Of a DNA stretch of 64,000 bases, positions 6,779 through 15,521 are shown piece after piece. A program made the translations under genes and the position numbers. Origin of the DNA: JAENVU01 sp038250905 (GTDB lineage Bacteria; Actinomycetota; Acidimicrobiia; IMCC26256; JAENVU01); the NCBI GenBank assembly GCA_038250905.1, contig JBBSBV010000019.1, positions 1 through 64,000 of the forward strand. Reading direction: 5' to 3'. Within the stretch, counting starts at the first letter, position 1, and the number at the start of each line of letters is the position of its first letter. Below the pieces are notes generated by a model. The model was not told the DNA's origin, did no database searches, and saw only the letters and a program-made list of their open reading frames with translations.

Positions 6779-8635
6779 ATGGGACAGATGCGCACGCGAC
6801 TGCTCGCCGGACTGTGTGCACTCACCGCGGGCCTGGTCCCAGCGGTGATCGCGCCCCACCCGGCCTCGGCGCTGTCGGATCCGGCCCACCCCTGGCTCAC
6901 CCTCGGCCGCACCATCACCTCGCAGCCATGGGGAGGCGGCGGCGCATCGGCGTTCGATCTCGAAGGCATGGCGTACCTGCCCTTCGACGACCAGATCGTC
7001 GTGGCCGACGACAGCGCGGATCGCGTCTACTTCGTGAACCGCACCACCGGCGCGCTGGTCCAGACCATCACGCAGGCCGCGTTCGCCGGGGCACTTCCGC
7101 TGTCCGGCGTCGGCGGCGCCGCCGGGGTCGGGCGTGCCGACGCGTTCCGCGCGGTCGCGTACGACGTCAATGCCGACTCCATCTACGTGTTCTCGGGGGC
7201 GTGCTGTGGTACCGCCCCGTTCGAACCGGCGGCGTTCCGGTTGAAGCGCGACGCCGGCGGCGCGTTCCAGGTGGAGTCGTACCAGGCGCTGCCCGAGGGC
7301 ACCGATGCGGTCGCGGCGGGCATCCTGCCCGGCCACGGCCTCTACATCGGTCGGGGCACGCGCATCCGCCACTACGCCTACGCCACCAACACCATCGGCG
7401 CCAACATCCAGCTGACAGGGACCGGTACCGCGCTGCTCGGCATGGCGTTCACCGACGCGTCGACCATGGTCGTCACCAACTCGGCGAACCAGTTGATCAA
7501 GGTGTCGACGAGCACGTGGACCGCGCAGCCGGGCTGGTCACTCGACCTCGGCGCGCTCGGAGTCGTCCAGGGCCGCTCGCTCGCGATCTTCGGCGACGAA
7601 GTCATGATCGCCGACGGTGGCGACACGCGCCCTCCGGGCGATCCGCTCAAGTACGCGATCTTCGTCGCGACCCTCGGCGAGGCACCGCCGATCGCGGCGG
7701 TCTTCACACCGACGGTCACGAGCGGAGTCGCACCACTCGGCGTGTGGTTCGTCGACCACAGCATCAACGCCACCGACTACGCGTGGGACTTCGGTGACGG
7801 CACCAGTGCCACCGGACCCGGGGCGGCCCACATCTACGAATCGGCCGGGACCTTCACCGCACGGCTCACCGTCACCGGTCCGACCGGGCGGTCGACGGCA
7901 ACGGCGGTCATCAGCGTGGCGCCGGCGAACCACCGCACCGGGGGATACACACTCGACGGCTTCGGCGGGCTCCACCCGTTCGCGGTCGGGACCGGGCACG
8001 CCCCGCCGACCCCGAGCAATGCGGCGACCTGGCCAGGCTGGGACATCGCCCGCGGCGCGGCGATGCGTTTCGACGGAACCGGCGGATACACCCTCGACGG
8101 CTTCGGCGGCCTGCACCCCTTCGGTGTCGGCGGCACGAAACCAGCGGCGGCGACCGGCGGACCCTACTGGTCGGGTTGGGACGCAGCACGAGGTGTGGCG
8201 CTCATGCCGAACGGTCAGGGCGGGTACATCGTCGACCTGTTCGGCGGGATCCACCGCTTCCGGATCGGCACCAGCCAGCTGCCGCCCGCGATCACCGGCG
8301 GTGCGTACTGGCTCGGACAGGACGTGGCCCGGGGCATCGCGATCCTCCCGGACGGCACCGGTGGTTACGTCGTCGACTACCGGGGTGCCCTCCACCCCTT
8401 CGGCATCGGGACCCACGCGGCGCCGCCCGCACCCACCAACGTCTGGATCGGCACGCCGCGGCGCTCCGCTCATGGGGTCGCGGTCCTCGGTGGCGGACGC
8501 GGTGGTTACACCGTCGAAGGCAACGGCGTGATCCACCGGTTCGCGACGACGAAACAGTCACCGGCAGTCACGGGTTCGATCACCTGGACCGATTCCACCC
8601 CCGCCCGCGACATCGTGGTGCTCGCCGCCACGTAG
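6779..8635 (+). CDS. Secreted PKD-domain protein with five GGY-type repeats
   Basis: A 618-residue exported protein. It has a signal peptide (MGQMRTRLLAGLCALTAG, cleavage likely after PASA), then about 270 residues with beta-propeller-like repeated strands (IVVADDSADRVYFVNR, VVTNSANQLIKVS), and a PKD domain at about 300-380 (WDFGDGTSATG, YESAGTFTARLTV). Residues 388-618 hold five repeats of 46-47 residues, each beginning GGY and carrying G-LHPF-x-x-G. Repeats of this look are common in Acidimicrobiia cell-surface proteins. AAGGGGG precedes the ATG. No sortase motif or transmembrane anchor is seen at the C-terminus (ends VVLAAT), so the protein may be released. Its binding partner is unknown. 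Confidence 0.8.
   Translation: MGQMRTRLLAGLCALTAGLVPAVIAPHPASALSDPAHPWLTLGRTITSQPWGGGGASAFDLEGMAYLPFDDQIVVADDSADRVYFVNRTTGALVQTITQAAFAGALPLSGVGGAAGVGRADAFRAVAYDVNADSIYVFSGACCGTAPFEPAAFRLKRDAGGAFQVESYQALPEGTDAVAAGILPGHGLYIGRGTRIRHYAYATNTIGANIQLTGTGTALLGMAFTDASTMVVTNSANQLIKVSTSTWTAQPGWSLDLGALGVVQGRSLAIFGDEVMIADGGDTRPPGDPLKYAIFVATLGEAPPIAAVFTPTVTSGVAPLGVWFVDHSINATDYAWDFGDGTSATGPGAAHIYESAGTFTARLTVTGPTGRSTATAVISVAPANHRTGGYTLDGFGGLHPFAVGTGHAPPTPSNAATWPGWDIARGAAMRFDGTGGYTLDGFGGLHPFGVGGTKPAAATGGPYWSGWDAARGVALMPNGQGGYIVDLFGGIHRFRIGTSQLPPAITGGAYWLGQDVARGIAILPDGTGGYVVDYRGALHPFGIGTHAAPPAPTNVWIGTPRRSAHGVAVLGGGRGGYTVEGNGVIHRFATTKQSPAVTGSITWTDSTPARDIVVLAAT
7940..8635 (+). repeat. Five in-frame GGY repeats (46-47 codons each)
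   Basis: The repeat units start at 7940, 8081, 8219, 8360 and 8501, spaced 141, 138, 141 and 141 bp. The first two units are the most similar (both YTLDGFGGLHPF), and the last is the most diverged. Confidence 0.85.
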
Positions 8636-8654
8636 ACCCCAGCCCACGAGTGGC

Positions 8655-10253
8655 TCAGGCGGTGCCGGTCGCGATCGATTTCGCCCAGCGGTAGTCGGCC
8701 TTGCCCGAGGGCGAGCGCACGATCTCGTCCACCAGGTGCACTTCCTTGGGCACCTTGTATCCGGCGATCGTCGTGCGTGCGTGCGCGGCCAACTCCTCGG
8801 CGGTGGGTGCGGCGTCGGGTCGGGCCTTGACCACCGCGGCGACGCGCTCGCCCCACCGCTCGTCGGGTACGCCGACGACCACGACGTCGAACACCCCGGG
8901 ATGGGACTTCAACGCGAGTTCGACTTCTTCGGGGAAGATCTTCTCGCCACCCGAGTTGATGCTGACCGAACCGCGTCCGAGCAACGTGATCTGCCCGTCG
9001 GACTCGACGCGGGCCATGTCGCCCGGGATCACCCACCGCTCACCGTTCAACACCATGAAGGTGGACGCGGTCTTGGCTTCATCCTTGTAGTAGCCGAGGG
9101 GCATGTAACCCTTGCGGGCGAGCAGGCCGACGATTCCCGAACCGGGTTCGATCGGGACGCCCTTCTCGTCGATGACGACGGTGTGGTCGCCCATCGCGAA
9201 ACGCGGCTTCCCCTCCTTGTCGGAGCCGGCCACCGAGCCCTGGAACCCGGTCTCGGAGGCGCCGAGCGAGTCGATCACCAGGACGTTCGGGAGGACCGCG
9301 TTGATCTTCTCCTTGACGGTGGGCGAGAGAATCGCGCCACCGGAGCCGATCACGAAGAAGCCCGACAGGTCGTAGTCGGCGCCGTCTTCCTCGAGCGCCT
9401 CGATGAGCGGGCGTGCCATCGCGTCGCCCACCAGGCTGATCGACATCACCTTCTCGCGCTCGACGGTCCGCCATACCTCGTGCGGGTCCATCTTCTTCTG
9501 GTCGCTGACCACGAGCGTGTTGCCCTGGAGCAGCAACATGAGCGCGACCCATTGCGCCGCACCGTGCATCAGCGGCGCGACCGGGAAGGCGACGACAGTG
9601 CCGCCGTTCTTCGCCATCTCGATGACGGCCTCGGGTGACTCGGTCGCGGCTCCACCGCCCATGAGCGCACCGATGGTGGAATGGAAGAAGTCCTCCTGGC
9701 GCCACATCACGCCCTTCGGCATCCCGGTGGTGCCACCCGTGTAGAGGATGTAGAGGTCGTCGGGGCTTCGCGGCTGGTCGTATCGCTTCGCGGACGCGGC
9801 GCTCAATGCGGCCTCGTATTCCACCGCGCCGATCGACGCGAGGTCCTCGTCGGTGCCGTCCTCGATCGAGACGCAGACCGTGAGCTTCGGGCACTGGTCC
9901 TTCACCGCAGCGATGCGCGGCACGAACTCACGACCGTGGACGAGGCCGACGAGATCGGCGTTGTCGAACAGATACGCCAACTCGGCCTCGACGTAGCGGT
10001 AGTTCACGTTGATCGGCACCGCCCGCGCCTTCCAGATACCGAACATCGCCTCGACCCACTCGGGCCCGTTGTAGGCGTAGATGCCCACGTGATCGCCGGT
10101 CTTCACACCGTGCGCGAGCAGGTGGTTCGCCAGCCGCGTACTCCGGTCGTCGAGCTGGGCGTACGTGTAGCGCCGCTCGCCACAGATGACCGCGGTCCGA
10201 TCGGGTACCACGTCGGCGACGCCCTCGATCAGGTCGGCGAAGTTCCATTCCAT
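8655..10253 (-). CDS. Acyl-CoA synthetase, FadD19-like (steroid side-chain type)
   Basis: A 532-residue adenylate-forming enzyme. It has the P-loop YTGGTTGMPKGVMW near residue 180, a GASETG motif, the hinge region GRGSVSINSGGEKIFPEEVE, and the catalytic lysine end GKADYRWAK. The opening (VPDRTAVICGERRYTYAQL) and the segments RYVEAELAYLFDNADLVGLVH and GDAMARPLIEAL agree better with mycobacterial FadD19, which activates the C8 cholesterol side chain, than with FadD3. The start ATG 10253 is where similarity begins. It is read toward the PKD gene and separated by 237 bp from the lipid-transfer thiolase upstream. I see no clear operator in that gap. Confidence 0.8.
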   Translation of the reverse strand: MEWNFADLIEGVADVVPDRTAVICGERRYTYAQLDDRSTRLANHLLAHGVKTGDHVGIYAYNGPEWVEAMFGIWKARAVPINVNYRYVEAELAYLFDNADLVGLVHGREFVPRIAAVKDQCPKLTVCVSIEDGTDEDLASIGAVEYEAALSAASAKRYDQPRSPDDLYILYTGGTTGMPKGVMWRQEDFFHSTIGALMGGGAATESPEAVIEMAKNGGTVVAFPVAPLMHGAAQWVALMLLLQGNTLVVSDQKKMDPHEVWRTVEREKVMSISLVGDAMARPLIEALEEDGADYDLSGFFVIGSGGAILSPTVKEKINAVLPNVLVIDSLGASETGFQGSVAGSDKEGKPRFAMGDHTVVIDEKGVPIEPGSGIVGLLARKGYMPLGYYKDEAKTASTFMVLNGERWVIPGDMARVESDGQITLLGRGSVSINSGGEKIFPEEVELALKSHPGVFDVVVVGVPDERWGERVAAVVKARPDAAPTAEELAAHARTTIAGYKVPKEVHLVDEIVRSPSGKADYRWAKSIATGTA

Positions 10254-10490
10254 TTGAGATTCCTCACGGCCGGAGAGATACAGAAGTCGTCCGTCGCCAC
10301 CCTGGGTGGCGGGGCGCTGGACACTACTGCCGACGTCCCGAAAGGCCCGGGAGACAGAACGATGAGGCGGGGGCGTGGCCCCGCGAGCGCTGGGGGAACC
10401 AGCGAAGCCACGCGCACCGTCACACCTCGAGGCCACCTATACCCCGAGGCCAAGATTTCAATCCCGCTGCCGCGGATTCTTTCTCGGGCG

Positions 10491-11681
10491 CTACTTCTTG
10501 ACGATCACACAGCTGCCATGGCCGAAGAGGCCCTGGTTCACCGTGAGCCCGACCCGTGCGCCCTCCACCTGCCGGGCACCCGCCTCGCCCCGGAGATGCC
10601 ACGTGAGTTCGCACACCTGGGCGATCGCCTGGGCGGGAACGGCCTCACCGAAGCAGGCCAGGCCACCGCTCGCGTTCACGGGGATGCGGCCACCGATGGT
10701 CGTGTCGCCGTCGCGCACCAGTCGCTCGGCCTCGCCGGGCTTGCAGAGGCCGATGTTCTCGTACCAGTCGAGTTCCAGCGCGGTGGAGAGGTCGTAGACC
10801 TCGGCGAGGTCGAGGTCTTCGGGCCCGATACCGGCCTGCTCGTAGGCGGCGTCGGCGATCGAGTCGCGGAAACCCCGCTCGGGTTCGGCGACGCCGAACG
10901 CCGAGTCGGTGGCGAAGTTGGGCATGTCGATCAGCGTGTTGGGATAGCTCGGCGTGACCGTGCTCACGCCCGCCACCCGGACCGGCTCCGCGATGCCGTG
11001 CGACTTCGCGTAGTCCATGCTGCAGACGATCAGCGCGGCCGCACCGTCCGACGTTGCGCAGATCTCGAGCAGGCGCAGCGGGTCGGAGACGACGGGCGAC
11101 GCGTTGACGTCGGCGATCGTGACCTCTTTGCGGAACCGGGCGTACGGGTTCTCGAATCCGTGTTTGGCGTTCTTCACCTTGACCGCGGCGAAGTCGTCCT
11201 GAGTGGCGCCGTGGAGCTCCATCCGGCGACGGGCGTACATCCCGAAGTAGGTGGGATTGGTGGCACCGAGCAGGCGGAAGCGCAGCCAGTCGGGATCGTC
11301 GCCCCGTTCGCCCGCGTTCGGTGCCAGAAAACCCTTGGGGGTGGTGTCGGCACCGATCACCATCGCGACGTCGACCATGCCGGCGAGGATCTGCGCCCGC
11401 GCCGCGTTCAGTGCGGTCGCACCACTCGCACACGCGGCGTACGAACTCGACACCGACGCGCCCTGCCAGCCCAACGCCTGCGCGAAGGTCGCACCCGCGA
11501 CGTAGCCGGGGTAGCCGTTGCGGACGGTGTCGGCACCACAGACGAGTTGCACGTCTCGCCAGTCGACGCCGGCATCGGCGAGCGCCGCACGCGCCGCGAC
11601 CACGCCGTACTCCACGAAGTTCTTGCCCCACTTGCCCCAGGGGTGCATCCCCACCCCGAGGACCGCGATGTCGTTGCTCAT
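10491..11681 (-). CDS. Lipid-transfer protein / thiolase-fold enzyme (SCP-x/Ltp type)
   Basis: A 396-residue protein with a thiolase fold: a Cys-containing loop (SSYAACASGATAL) and a C-terminal NQGLFGHGSCVIV loop. The usual GGHPLGATG histidine motif is replaced by GGLACFGEAVPA, as in the Ltp branch of the family, whose members can act as retro-aldolases or non-canonical thiolases in steroid side-chain removal. It overlaps the upstream DUF35 gene by ATGA. This matches the known habit of Ltp proteins to need a DUF35 partner (for example Ltp2 with ChsH2). Aldolase or thiolase activity cannot be decided from sequence. Confidence 0.8.
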   Translation of the reverse strand: MSNDIAVLGVGMHPWGKWGKNFVEYGVVAARAALADAGVDWRDVQLVCGADTVRNGYPGYVAGATFAQALGWQGASVSSSYAACASGATALNAARAQILAGMVDVAMVIGADTTPKGFLAPNAGERGDDPDWLRFRLLGATNPTYFGMYARRRMELHGATQDDFAAVKVKNAKHGFENPYARFRKEVTIADVNASPVVSDPLRLLEICATSDGAAALIVCSMDYAKSHGIAEPVRVAGVSTVTPSYPNTLIDMPNFATDSAFGVAEPERGFRDSIADAAYEQAGIGPEDLDLAEVYDLSTALELDWYENIGLCKPGEAERLVRDGDTTIGGRIPVNASGGLACFGEAVPAQAIAQVCELTWHLRGEAGARQVEGARVGLTVNQGLFGHGSCVIVKK

Positions 11682-12106
11682 GCGTTCACCGGCTTCCACT
11701 GCCACACGACGTACTCGTGGTCGTCGTCCTCGTAGAGGGTCCCGAGCGCCAGCTCGACCTCGGTGCCGACGCTGAGCGCCGAGGGGTCGGCGTCGGGGGC
11801 CAGCGGGCCGAGCACCACCATCTGCTCCTCGGCCAGCTCGACCGCCACCACCGTGTACGGCACGAACGGGTCGGCGGCCATGTAGGGCGCCGGCGGCTGG
11901 TAGTGGTTCGTGGTCCAGGACCAGATGCGGCCCCGGCGCGACAGCTCGACCTCGGCGAGGTCCTCGGTGGGAGCGGCGGGATTCCGGGAGAACGCGAGGT
12001 TCTTCGGGAAGAAGTAGCTGCCGGTCTCGACCCCGCGGCTGGCGAGCAACGCGGGCTCGTCACCGAGGGTGAACCAGCCGTCGACGGCAGGAACCTGTGT
12101 CTTCAT
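11678..12106 (-). CDS. DUF35 OB-fold protein lacking the zinc-ribbon cysteines
   Basis: A 142-residue partner protein of thiolase-like enzymes. The OB-fold half is intact (PYTVVAVELAEEQMVVLGPL, GTEVELALG). The N-terminal rubredoxin-like zinc ribbon normally carries two Cys pairs. Here the equivalent stretch reads SRGVETGSYFFPKNLAFSRNP, with no cysteine at all, although the FFP and RNP landmarks remain. It is translationally coupled to the lipid-transfer thiolase (ATGA), so a heteromeric complex is likely. The start ATG is 52 bp downstream of the SRPBCC gene. Confidence 0.8.
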   Translation of the reverse strand: MKTQVPAVDGWFTLGDEPALLASRGVETGSYFFPKNLAFSRNPAAPTEDLAEVELSRRGRIWSWTTNHYQPPAPYMAADPFVPYTVVAVELAEEQMVVLGPLAPDADPSALSVGTEVELALGTLYEDDDHEYVVWQWKPVNA

Positions 12107-12158
12107 GAGGGCGCAGCCTACTGACCGGACGTCGGTGGACCGCCGGGCTCGATCGGGC

Positions 12159-12521
12159 TCAGTGAGCCGTGAGGACGGCCCGCAACTCGGTGGCGATCTC
12201 CTCGACCCGCGCCGTGTACTTGGCTTTGATCCCCGTTTTCGCGCCGAAGCCGATGGCATCGGACGCGGTGACCGTCACCCGCGTCTGCCCGTCGACGGGT
12301 TCCATCGTGACCAACGTGCGGCTCGGCAGCGACGCCGGGCCGATGAAGGCGCCGCCGAGGAAGCGCAACTTGGCCTGCGAACCAGACTTCACCTCGAAGC
12401 GGTCGGCCTCGTCGACGGTCAGGGTGTGCTTGGTCGATCCGAACCACGCCAGGGTGCGCTCGCGCACCTCGGTGGGGTTCAACGAGACCGTGAACGTCTC
12501 GGTCTTCGAGATGGGTGCCAT
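12159..12521 (-). CDS. Small SRPBCC/START-like protein
   Basis: A 120-residue protein with alternating beta strands and a long C-terminal helix (ARVEEIATELRAVLTAH), as in small SRPBCC (Bet v1-like) ligand-binding proteins. Strands such as RFEVKSGSQAKLRFLGGAF and TRVTVTASD fit the fold. Such proteins bind hydrophobic ligands, and a steroid or acyl ligand would suit the neighbourhood, but this is a guess. The SD AGGAGA lies 5-10 bp before the ATG, and an 18-bp perfect palindrome abuts the SD. Confidence 0.6.
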   Translation of the reverse strand: MAPISKTETFTVSLNPTEVRERTLAWFGSTKHTLTVDEADRFEVKSGSQAKLRFLGGAFIGPASLPSRTLVTMEPVDGQTRVTVTASDAIGFGAKTGIKAKYTARVEEIATELRAVLTAH

Positions 12522-12531
12522 GGGATCTCCT

Positions 12532-12549
12532 ACCGCTCGGCCGAGCGGT
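12532..12549. promoter_or_regulatory. 18-bp perfect palindrome upstream of the SRPBCC gene
   Basis: ACCGCTCGG-CCGAGCGGT, with no spacer, lies between the SRPBCC ribosome-binding site and the gene at 12610. It has the form of a TetR-family operator. A 5'-UTR hairpin is the alternative. Confidence 0.5.
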
Positions 12550-12609
12550 CACCGTACTGCGACGCGTTCCAGGGCGAACACTCCGGTGCGACAAGGGGGA
12601 CGGCGAGGG

Positions 12610-13662
12610 TCAGTCGAGGAGGGCGACGGTGCGGCCGACGGTCTGGCGGCGGGCCATGGCGTCGATGGCGGCGGGAATCTCGTCGAAGGTCACGGTCCGA
12701 CCGACGACGGCCTTCACCGCACCGTGGTCCACCAGTCCGACGATCTCGCGCATGATCTGCGCCCCCTGCTCCCCCGACGCGAAGTTCCATCCCATCGCCG
12801 TCTTTACCAGGTTCGACATCGCGGGGTCGGCGTAGGCGAGCAGTACCCCGCACAACTTGAAGTTGCCGAGCGCGACCCGCCGGGGGACGAGGAACGGAAC
12901 GTCGGCCACCTCCTTGTTGGAAGCGAAGCCCATCATGAGGTAGCGACCGTTGTAGGCGGTGCACTTCATGGAATCCTCCATGACCGCCTCCCCCACGTTG
13001 TCGAACACCACCTCCACGCCGCGGTCACCCGTCTCGGCCAGCACGACCGCGGCGAAGTCATCGGTCGTGGAGTCGATGGCGACGTCGGCCCCGAGTGCAC
13101 GACACAGCGCAACCTTCTCCGCGCCACCGGCGGTCGCGATCACCCGCGCGCCGAGGTGCTTGGCGATCTGGATCGCCGCGGACCCCGAGCCACCCGCAGC
13201 CGCGTGGATCAGGACCGTCTCGCCCGCTTGCAGATCGGCGCGGTCGACGAGGCCGAGCCACGCGAGGTGGAACGGGAAGTAGAGCGCGGCCGCGTCGGGC
13301 AGGGGAATGGACTCGGGCATCGGGAACATCGAGACAACCGGACAGATCGCGTACTCGGCATACCCACCGTGCGCCCCGGCCGTCGTGGCGACGACGCGCT
13401 CGCCCATCCGGGCCTCGGCACCCTCGCCACACGCGTCGACCGTGCCCATGACCTCCATACCCGGGCTGTACGGCAGGTCGGGTCTCACCATCATGTTGCC
13501 GCCGGTGATGCGCTCGAGATCGTTGAGGTTGAGCGGGATCGCCGCCACCTTCACCCGCACCTCCCCCGGTCCCGGCTCGGGGATGTCGACCTCGTCGAGT
13601 TGCAACGCGGTCAGCGGCTCGCCGTATTCGTGGGTGCGCCAGGCGCGCATCGCTCCGGTCAC
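12610..13662 (-). CDS. Zinc-independent quinone oxidoreductase / MDR-family NADPH reductase
   Basis: A 350-residue medium-chain dehydrogenase/reductase. It has a GroES-like N-terminal domain (PGPGEVRVKVAAIPLNLND), the YSPGMEVMGTV segment, and a Rossmann domain with HAAAGGSGSAAIQIAKHLGA. It lacks the structural-zinc cysteines of classical alcohol dehydrogenases, as in the quinone oxidoreductase (QOR) branch. The start is GTG 13662, supported by GGAGG four bases upstream. An internal ATG at 13650 is the alternative. It is read with the steroid genes but separated from ipdC by 27 bp and may be cotranscribed with that operon. The electron acceptor is unknown. Confidence 0.82.
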   Translation of the reverse strand: MTGAMRAWRTHEYGEPLTALQLDEVDIPEPGPGEVRVKVAAIPLNLNDLERITGGNMMVRPDLPYSPGMEVMGTVDACGEGAEARMGERVVATTAGAHGGYAEYAICPVVSMFPMPESIPLPDAAALYFPFHLAWLGLVDRADLQAGETVLIHAAAGGSGSAAIQIAKHLGARVIATAGGAEKVALCRALGADVAIDSTTDDFAAVVLAETGDRGVEVVFDNVGEAVMEDSMKCTAYNGRYLMMGFASNKEVADVPFLVPRRVALGNFKLCGVLLAYADPAMSNLVKTAMGWNFASGEQGAQIMREIVGLVDHGAVKAVVGRTVTFDEIPAAIDAMARRQTVGRTVALLD

Positions 13663-13689
13663 GGGACCTCCATCTCTACGGTCGCCGGG

Positions 13690-14748
13690 TCAGGTCGATC
13701 CGAGCCGCCGCAGCGTGTCGGTCGCTTCCTGCATGATGCGTTCGACGATCGTGGCCACGGTCGGGAGTTCGTCGACCACGCCGACCACCTGGCCGGTGGG
13801 CAGCACGCCGGTGTCGAGCCGGCCGTCGACCAACGCGGCCTTGGTGAGCATCGGCGCGTTGGCCGCCATCGCGACCTGGGCCCAAGTCAGGCCCTGGCTC
13901 TTCTTCATCGCGATGCCCTCCTGCGCGAGGTCTCGTACGGAGCGGCCGCTGAGCGAACGGAACCGCAGGGCGTTGGCGAGTGAACGCGGGAGTGCGCTGA
14001 TCCGGCCCGCGCCGTCGAGATGGTCGACGAGCTCGGTGCGGATCACCCGTTGCGGGTGACCGTCGACCTGCTTGGTGACCACGGTGTCGGTGACCGACGC
14101 TTCGAGGTAGCGCGCCTTCACCGCGTCGGGCACGCGGCTCTCGGCCGAGAGGAGGAAGCGGGTCCCCATCGCGATGCCCGACGCGCCGTAGGCGAGGGCA
14201 GCCACGAGACCGCGACCGTCGAAGAACCCACCGGCCGCGATGACCGGGATGTCGACCGCGTCACACACCTGCGGGAGCAGCAGCGACGTGGGGACGGCGC
14301 CGGTGTGGCCACCACCCTCGGCGCCCTGTGCGATCACCGCGTCGACACCCCACTCGGCCACCTTCTCGGCATGACGCCGGGCCCCGACCGTCGGCATCAC
14401 CACCACACCCTGATCCTTGAGCGTCTTCACCAGTCGCTCCCCCGGCGCCTGGGCGAAGCTCGCCACCCTCACGCCCTCGCGGACCATCAGGGCGATGCGG
14501 TCGTCGACGTCGGACTGGTCGGACCGGAGGTTCACGCCAAACGGCTTGTCGGTCCGCTCCTGCACCGACGCGATGGCCGCCGTCAGCTCCGACACGTTCA
14601 TCGTGGCGCTGGCGAGGATGCCGAGACCGCCCGCGGCGCTCGTCGCCGCGGTCAGCCGGGCGCCGGCGACCCAGCCCATCCCGGTCTGCACGATCGGGAA
14701 CTCGACGCCGAACAGCCCGCAGGCGCGGGTGTGCAACACGCCCGTCAC
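13690..14748 (-). CDS. ipdC: IpdC-like flavoprotein (nitronate monooxygenase family)
   Basis: A 352-residue FMN-dependent TIM-barrel protein of the 2-nitropropane dioxygenase family. It begins FGVEFPIVQTGMGWVAG and has QGAEGGGHTGA with the family's catalytic-position His, then IPVIAAGGFFDGRGL for phosphate binding. Directly downstream of ipdA and ipdB, it is the positional equivalent of mycobacterial Rv3553 (IpdC), implicated in steroid D-ring opening. The start GTG overlaps the ipdB stop (GTGA at 14748-14745). Confidence 0.85.
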   Translation of the reverse strand: MTGVLHTRACGLFGVEFPIVQTGMGWVAGARLTAATSAAGGLGILASATMNVSELTAAIASVQERTDKPFGVNLRSDQSDVDDRIALMVREGVRVASFAQAPGERLVKTLKDQGVVVMPTVGARRHAEKVAEWGVDAVIAQGAEGGGHTGAVPTSLLLPQVCDAVDIPVIAAGGFFDGRGLVAALAYGASGIAMGTRFLLSAESRVPDAVKARYLEASVTDTVVTKQVDGHPQRVIRTELVDHLDGAGRISALPRSLANALRFRSLSGRSVRDLAQEGIAMKKSQGLTWAQVAMAANAPMLTKAALVDGRLDTGVLPTGQVVGVVDELPTVATIVERIMQEATDTLRRLGST

Positions 14749-15521
14749 GGGTTGGGGACTTCCTTGTCGCGGAGGCCGTGCGGGTCGATGACCTCGCGGA
14801 TCAACTCGAGTTCGTCGGGGGTCGGTGCCCGCGTCTCGGGGACGTCGCTCGGGACCACCAACTCGAAGCCGGTCGCGGCCACGATGTCGTCGACGGTCAC
14901 CCCGGGATGCACGGAACGGAGCCGCATGTGGTGGTCGTCGGTCTCGAAGTCCATGACCCCGAGGTTGGTGACCACGTGCCGCAGTCCGTGGAACCGACCG
15001 GCGGCACCGAGCTTGGCCGCGCGGTCGTACCCGACACCGGTGACGACGTCGACCTTCGGCACGAACACCCGCGTCGAGTGGTTCGGGAGGAAGTAGCTGG
15101 TGATGTTCTGGATCGTGTTGCCGGCCGCGCCGCGGAACCCGAGGAGCTGCGCCTTCGGCTGGTTCCAGTCGCCGACGAACGCGAAGTTCTGGTTGCCGAA
15201 CGCGTCGATCTGGCTGCCGCCCATCATCACGTGGCGGCGACCCGACCACACGACGTCGAACATCGACCGGTAGGGGTTCCAGGCCTCGATCGTCTTGGCC
15301 TCGTCGGTGGGACCGACGGGATAGGGCCCACTGATGAACAGTGCCTCACCGTCGGTCATGACCAGGTCGGGCGAGAAGGTCGCCCGCGCCAGTCGGCCGC
15401 CGATCATCGGAACCGTGCCGATCGGGTTGCAGAGAATCTCGCCGTCGCCGCGGAAGCACTCGGCCACTGCGATCACGCAGTACTCGGCGCGCGTGATGAG
15501 ATCGCTCGTCGCGTCGCTCAT
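14745..15521 (-). CDS. ipdB: CoA-transferase-like hydrolase beta subunit IpdB
   Basis: A 258-residue class I CoA-transferase-fold subunit. The segments AECFRGDGEILCNPIG, GARLAR-like GGRLARATFSPDLV, GRRHVMMGGSQIDAFGNQN and HPGVTVDDIVAATGFE agree strongly with mycobacterial IpdB. IpdAB opens the last carbocyclic ring (COCHEA-CoA) in steroid C/D-ring catabolism and is not a true transferase. It is coupled by ATGA to ipdA upstream and by GTGA to ipdC downstream. Confidence 0.92.
   Translation of the reverse strand: MSDATSDLITRAEYCVIAVAECFRGDGEILCNPIGTVPMIGGRLARATFSPDLVMTDGEALFISGPYPVGPTDEAKTIEAWNPYRSMFDVVWSGRRHVMMGGSQIDAFGNQNFAFVGDWNQPKAQLLGFRGAAGNTIQNITSYFLPNHSTRVFVPKVDVVTGVGYDRAAKLGAAGRFHGLRHVVTNLGVMDFETDDHHMRLRSVHPGVTVDDIVAATGFELVVPSDVPETRAPTPDELELIREVIDPHGLRDKEVPNP

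Noticed and set aside
7940..8635. CRISPR-like periodic repeats
   Set aside because: The period is about 141 bp, in frame within a protein gene and protein-level only.
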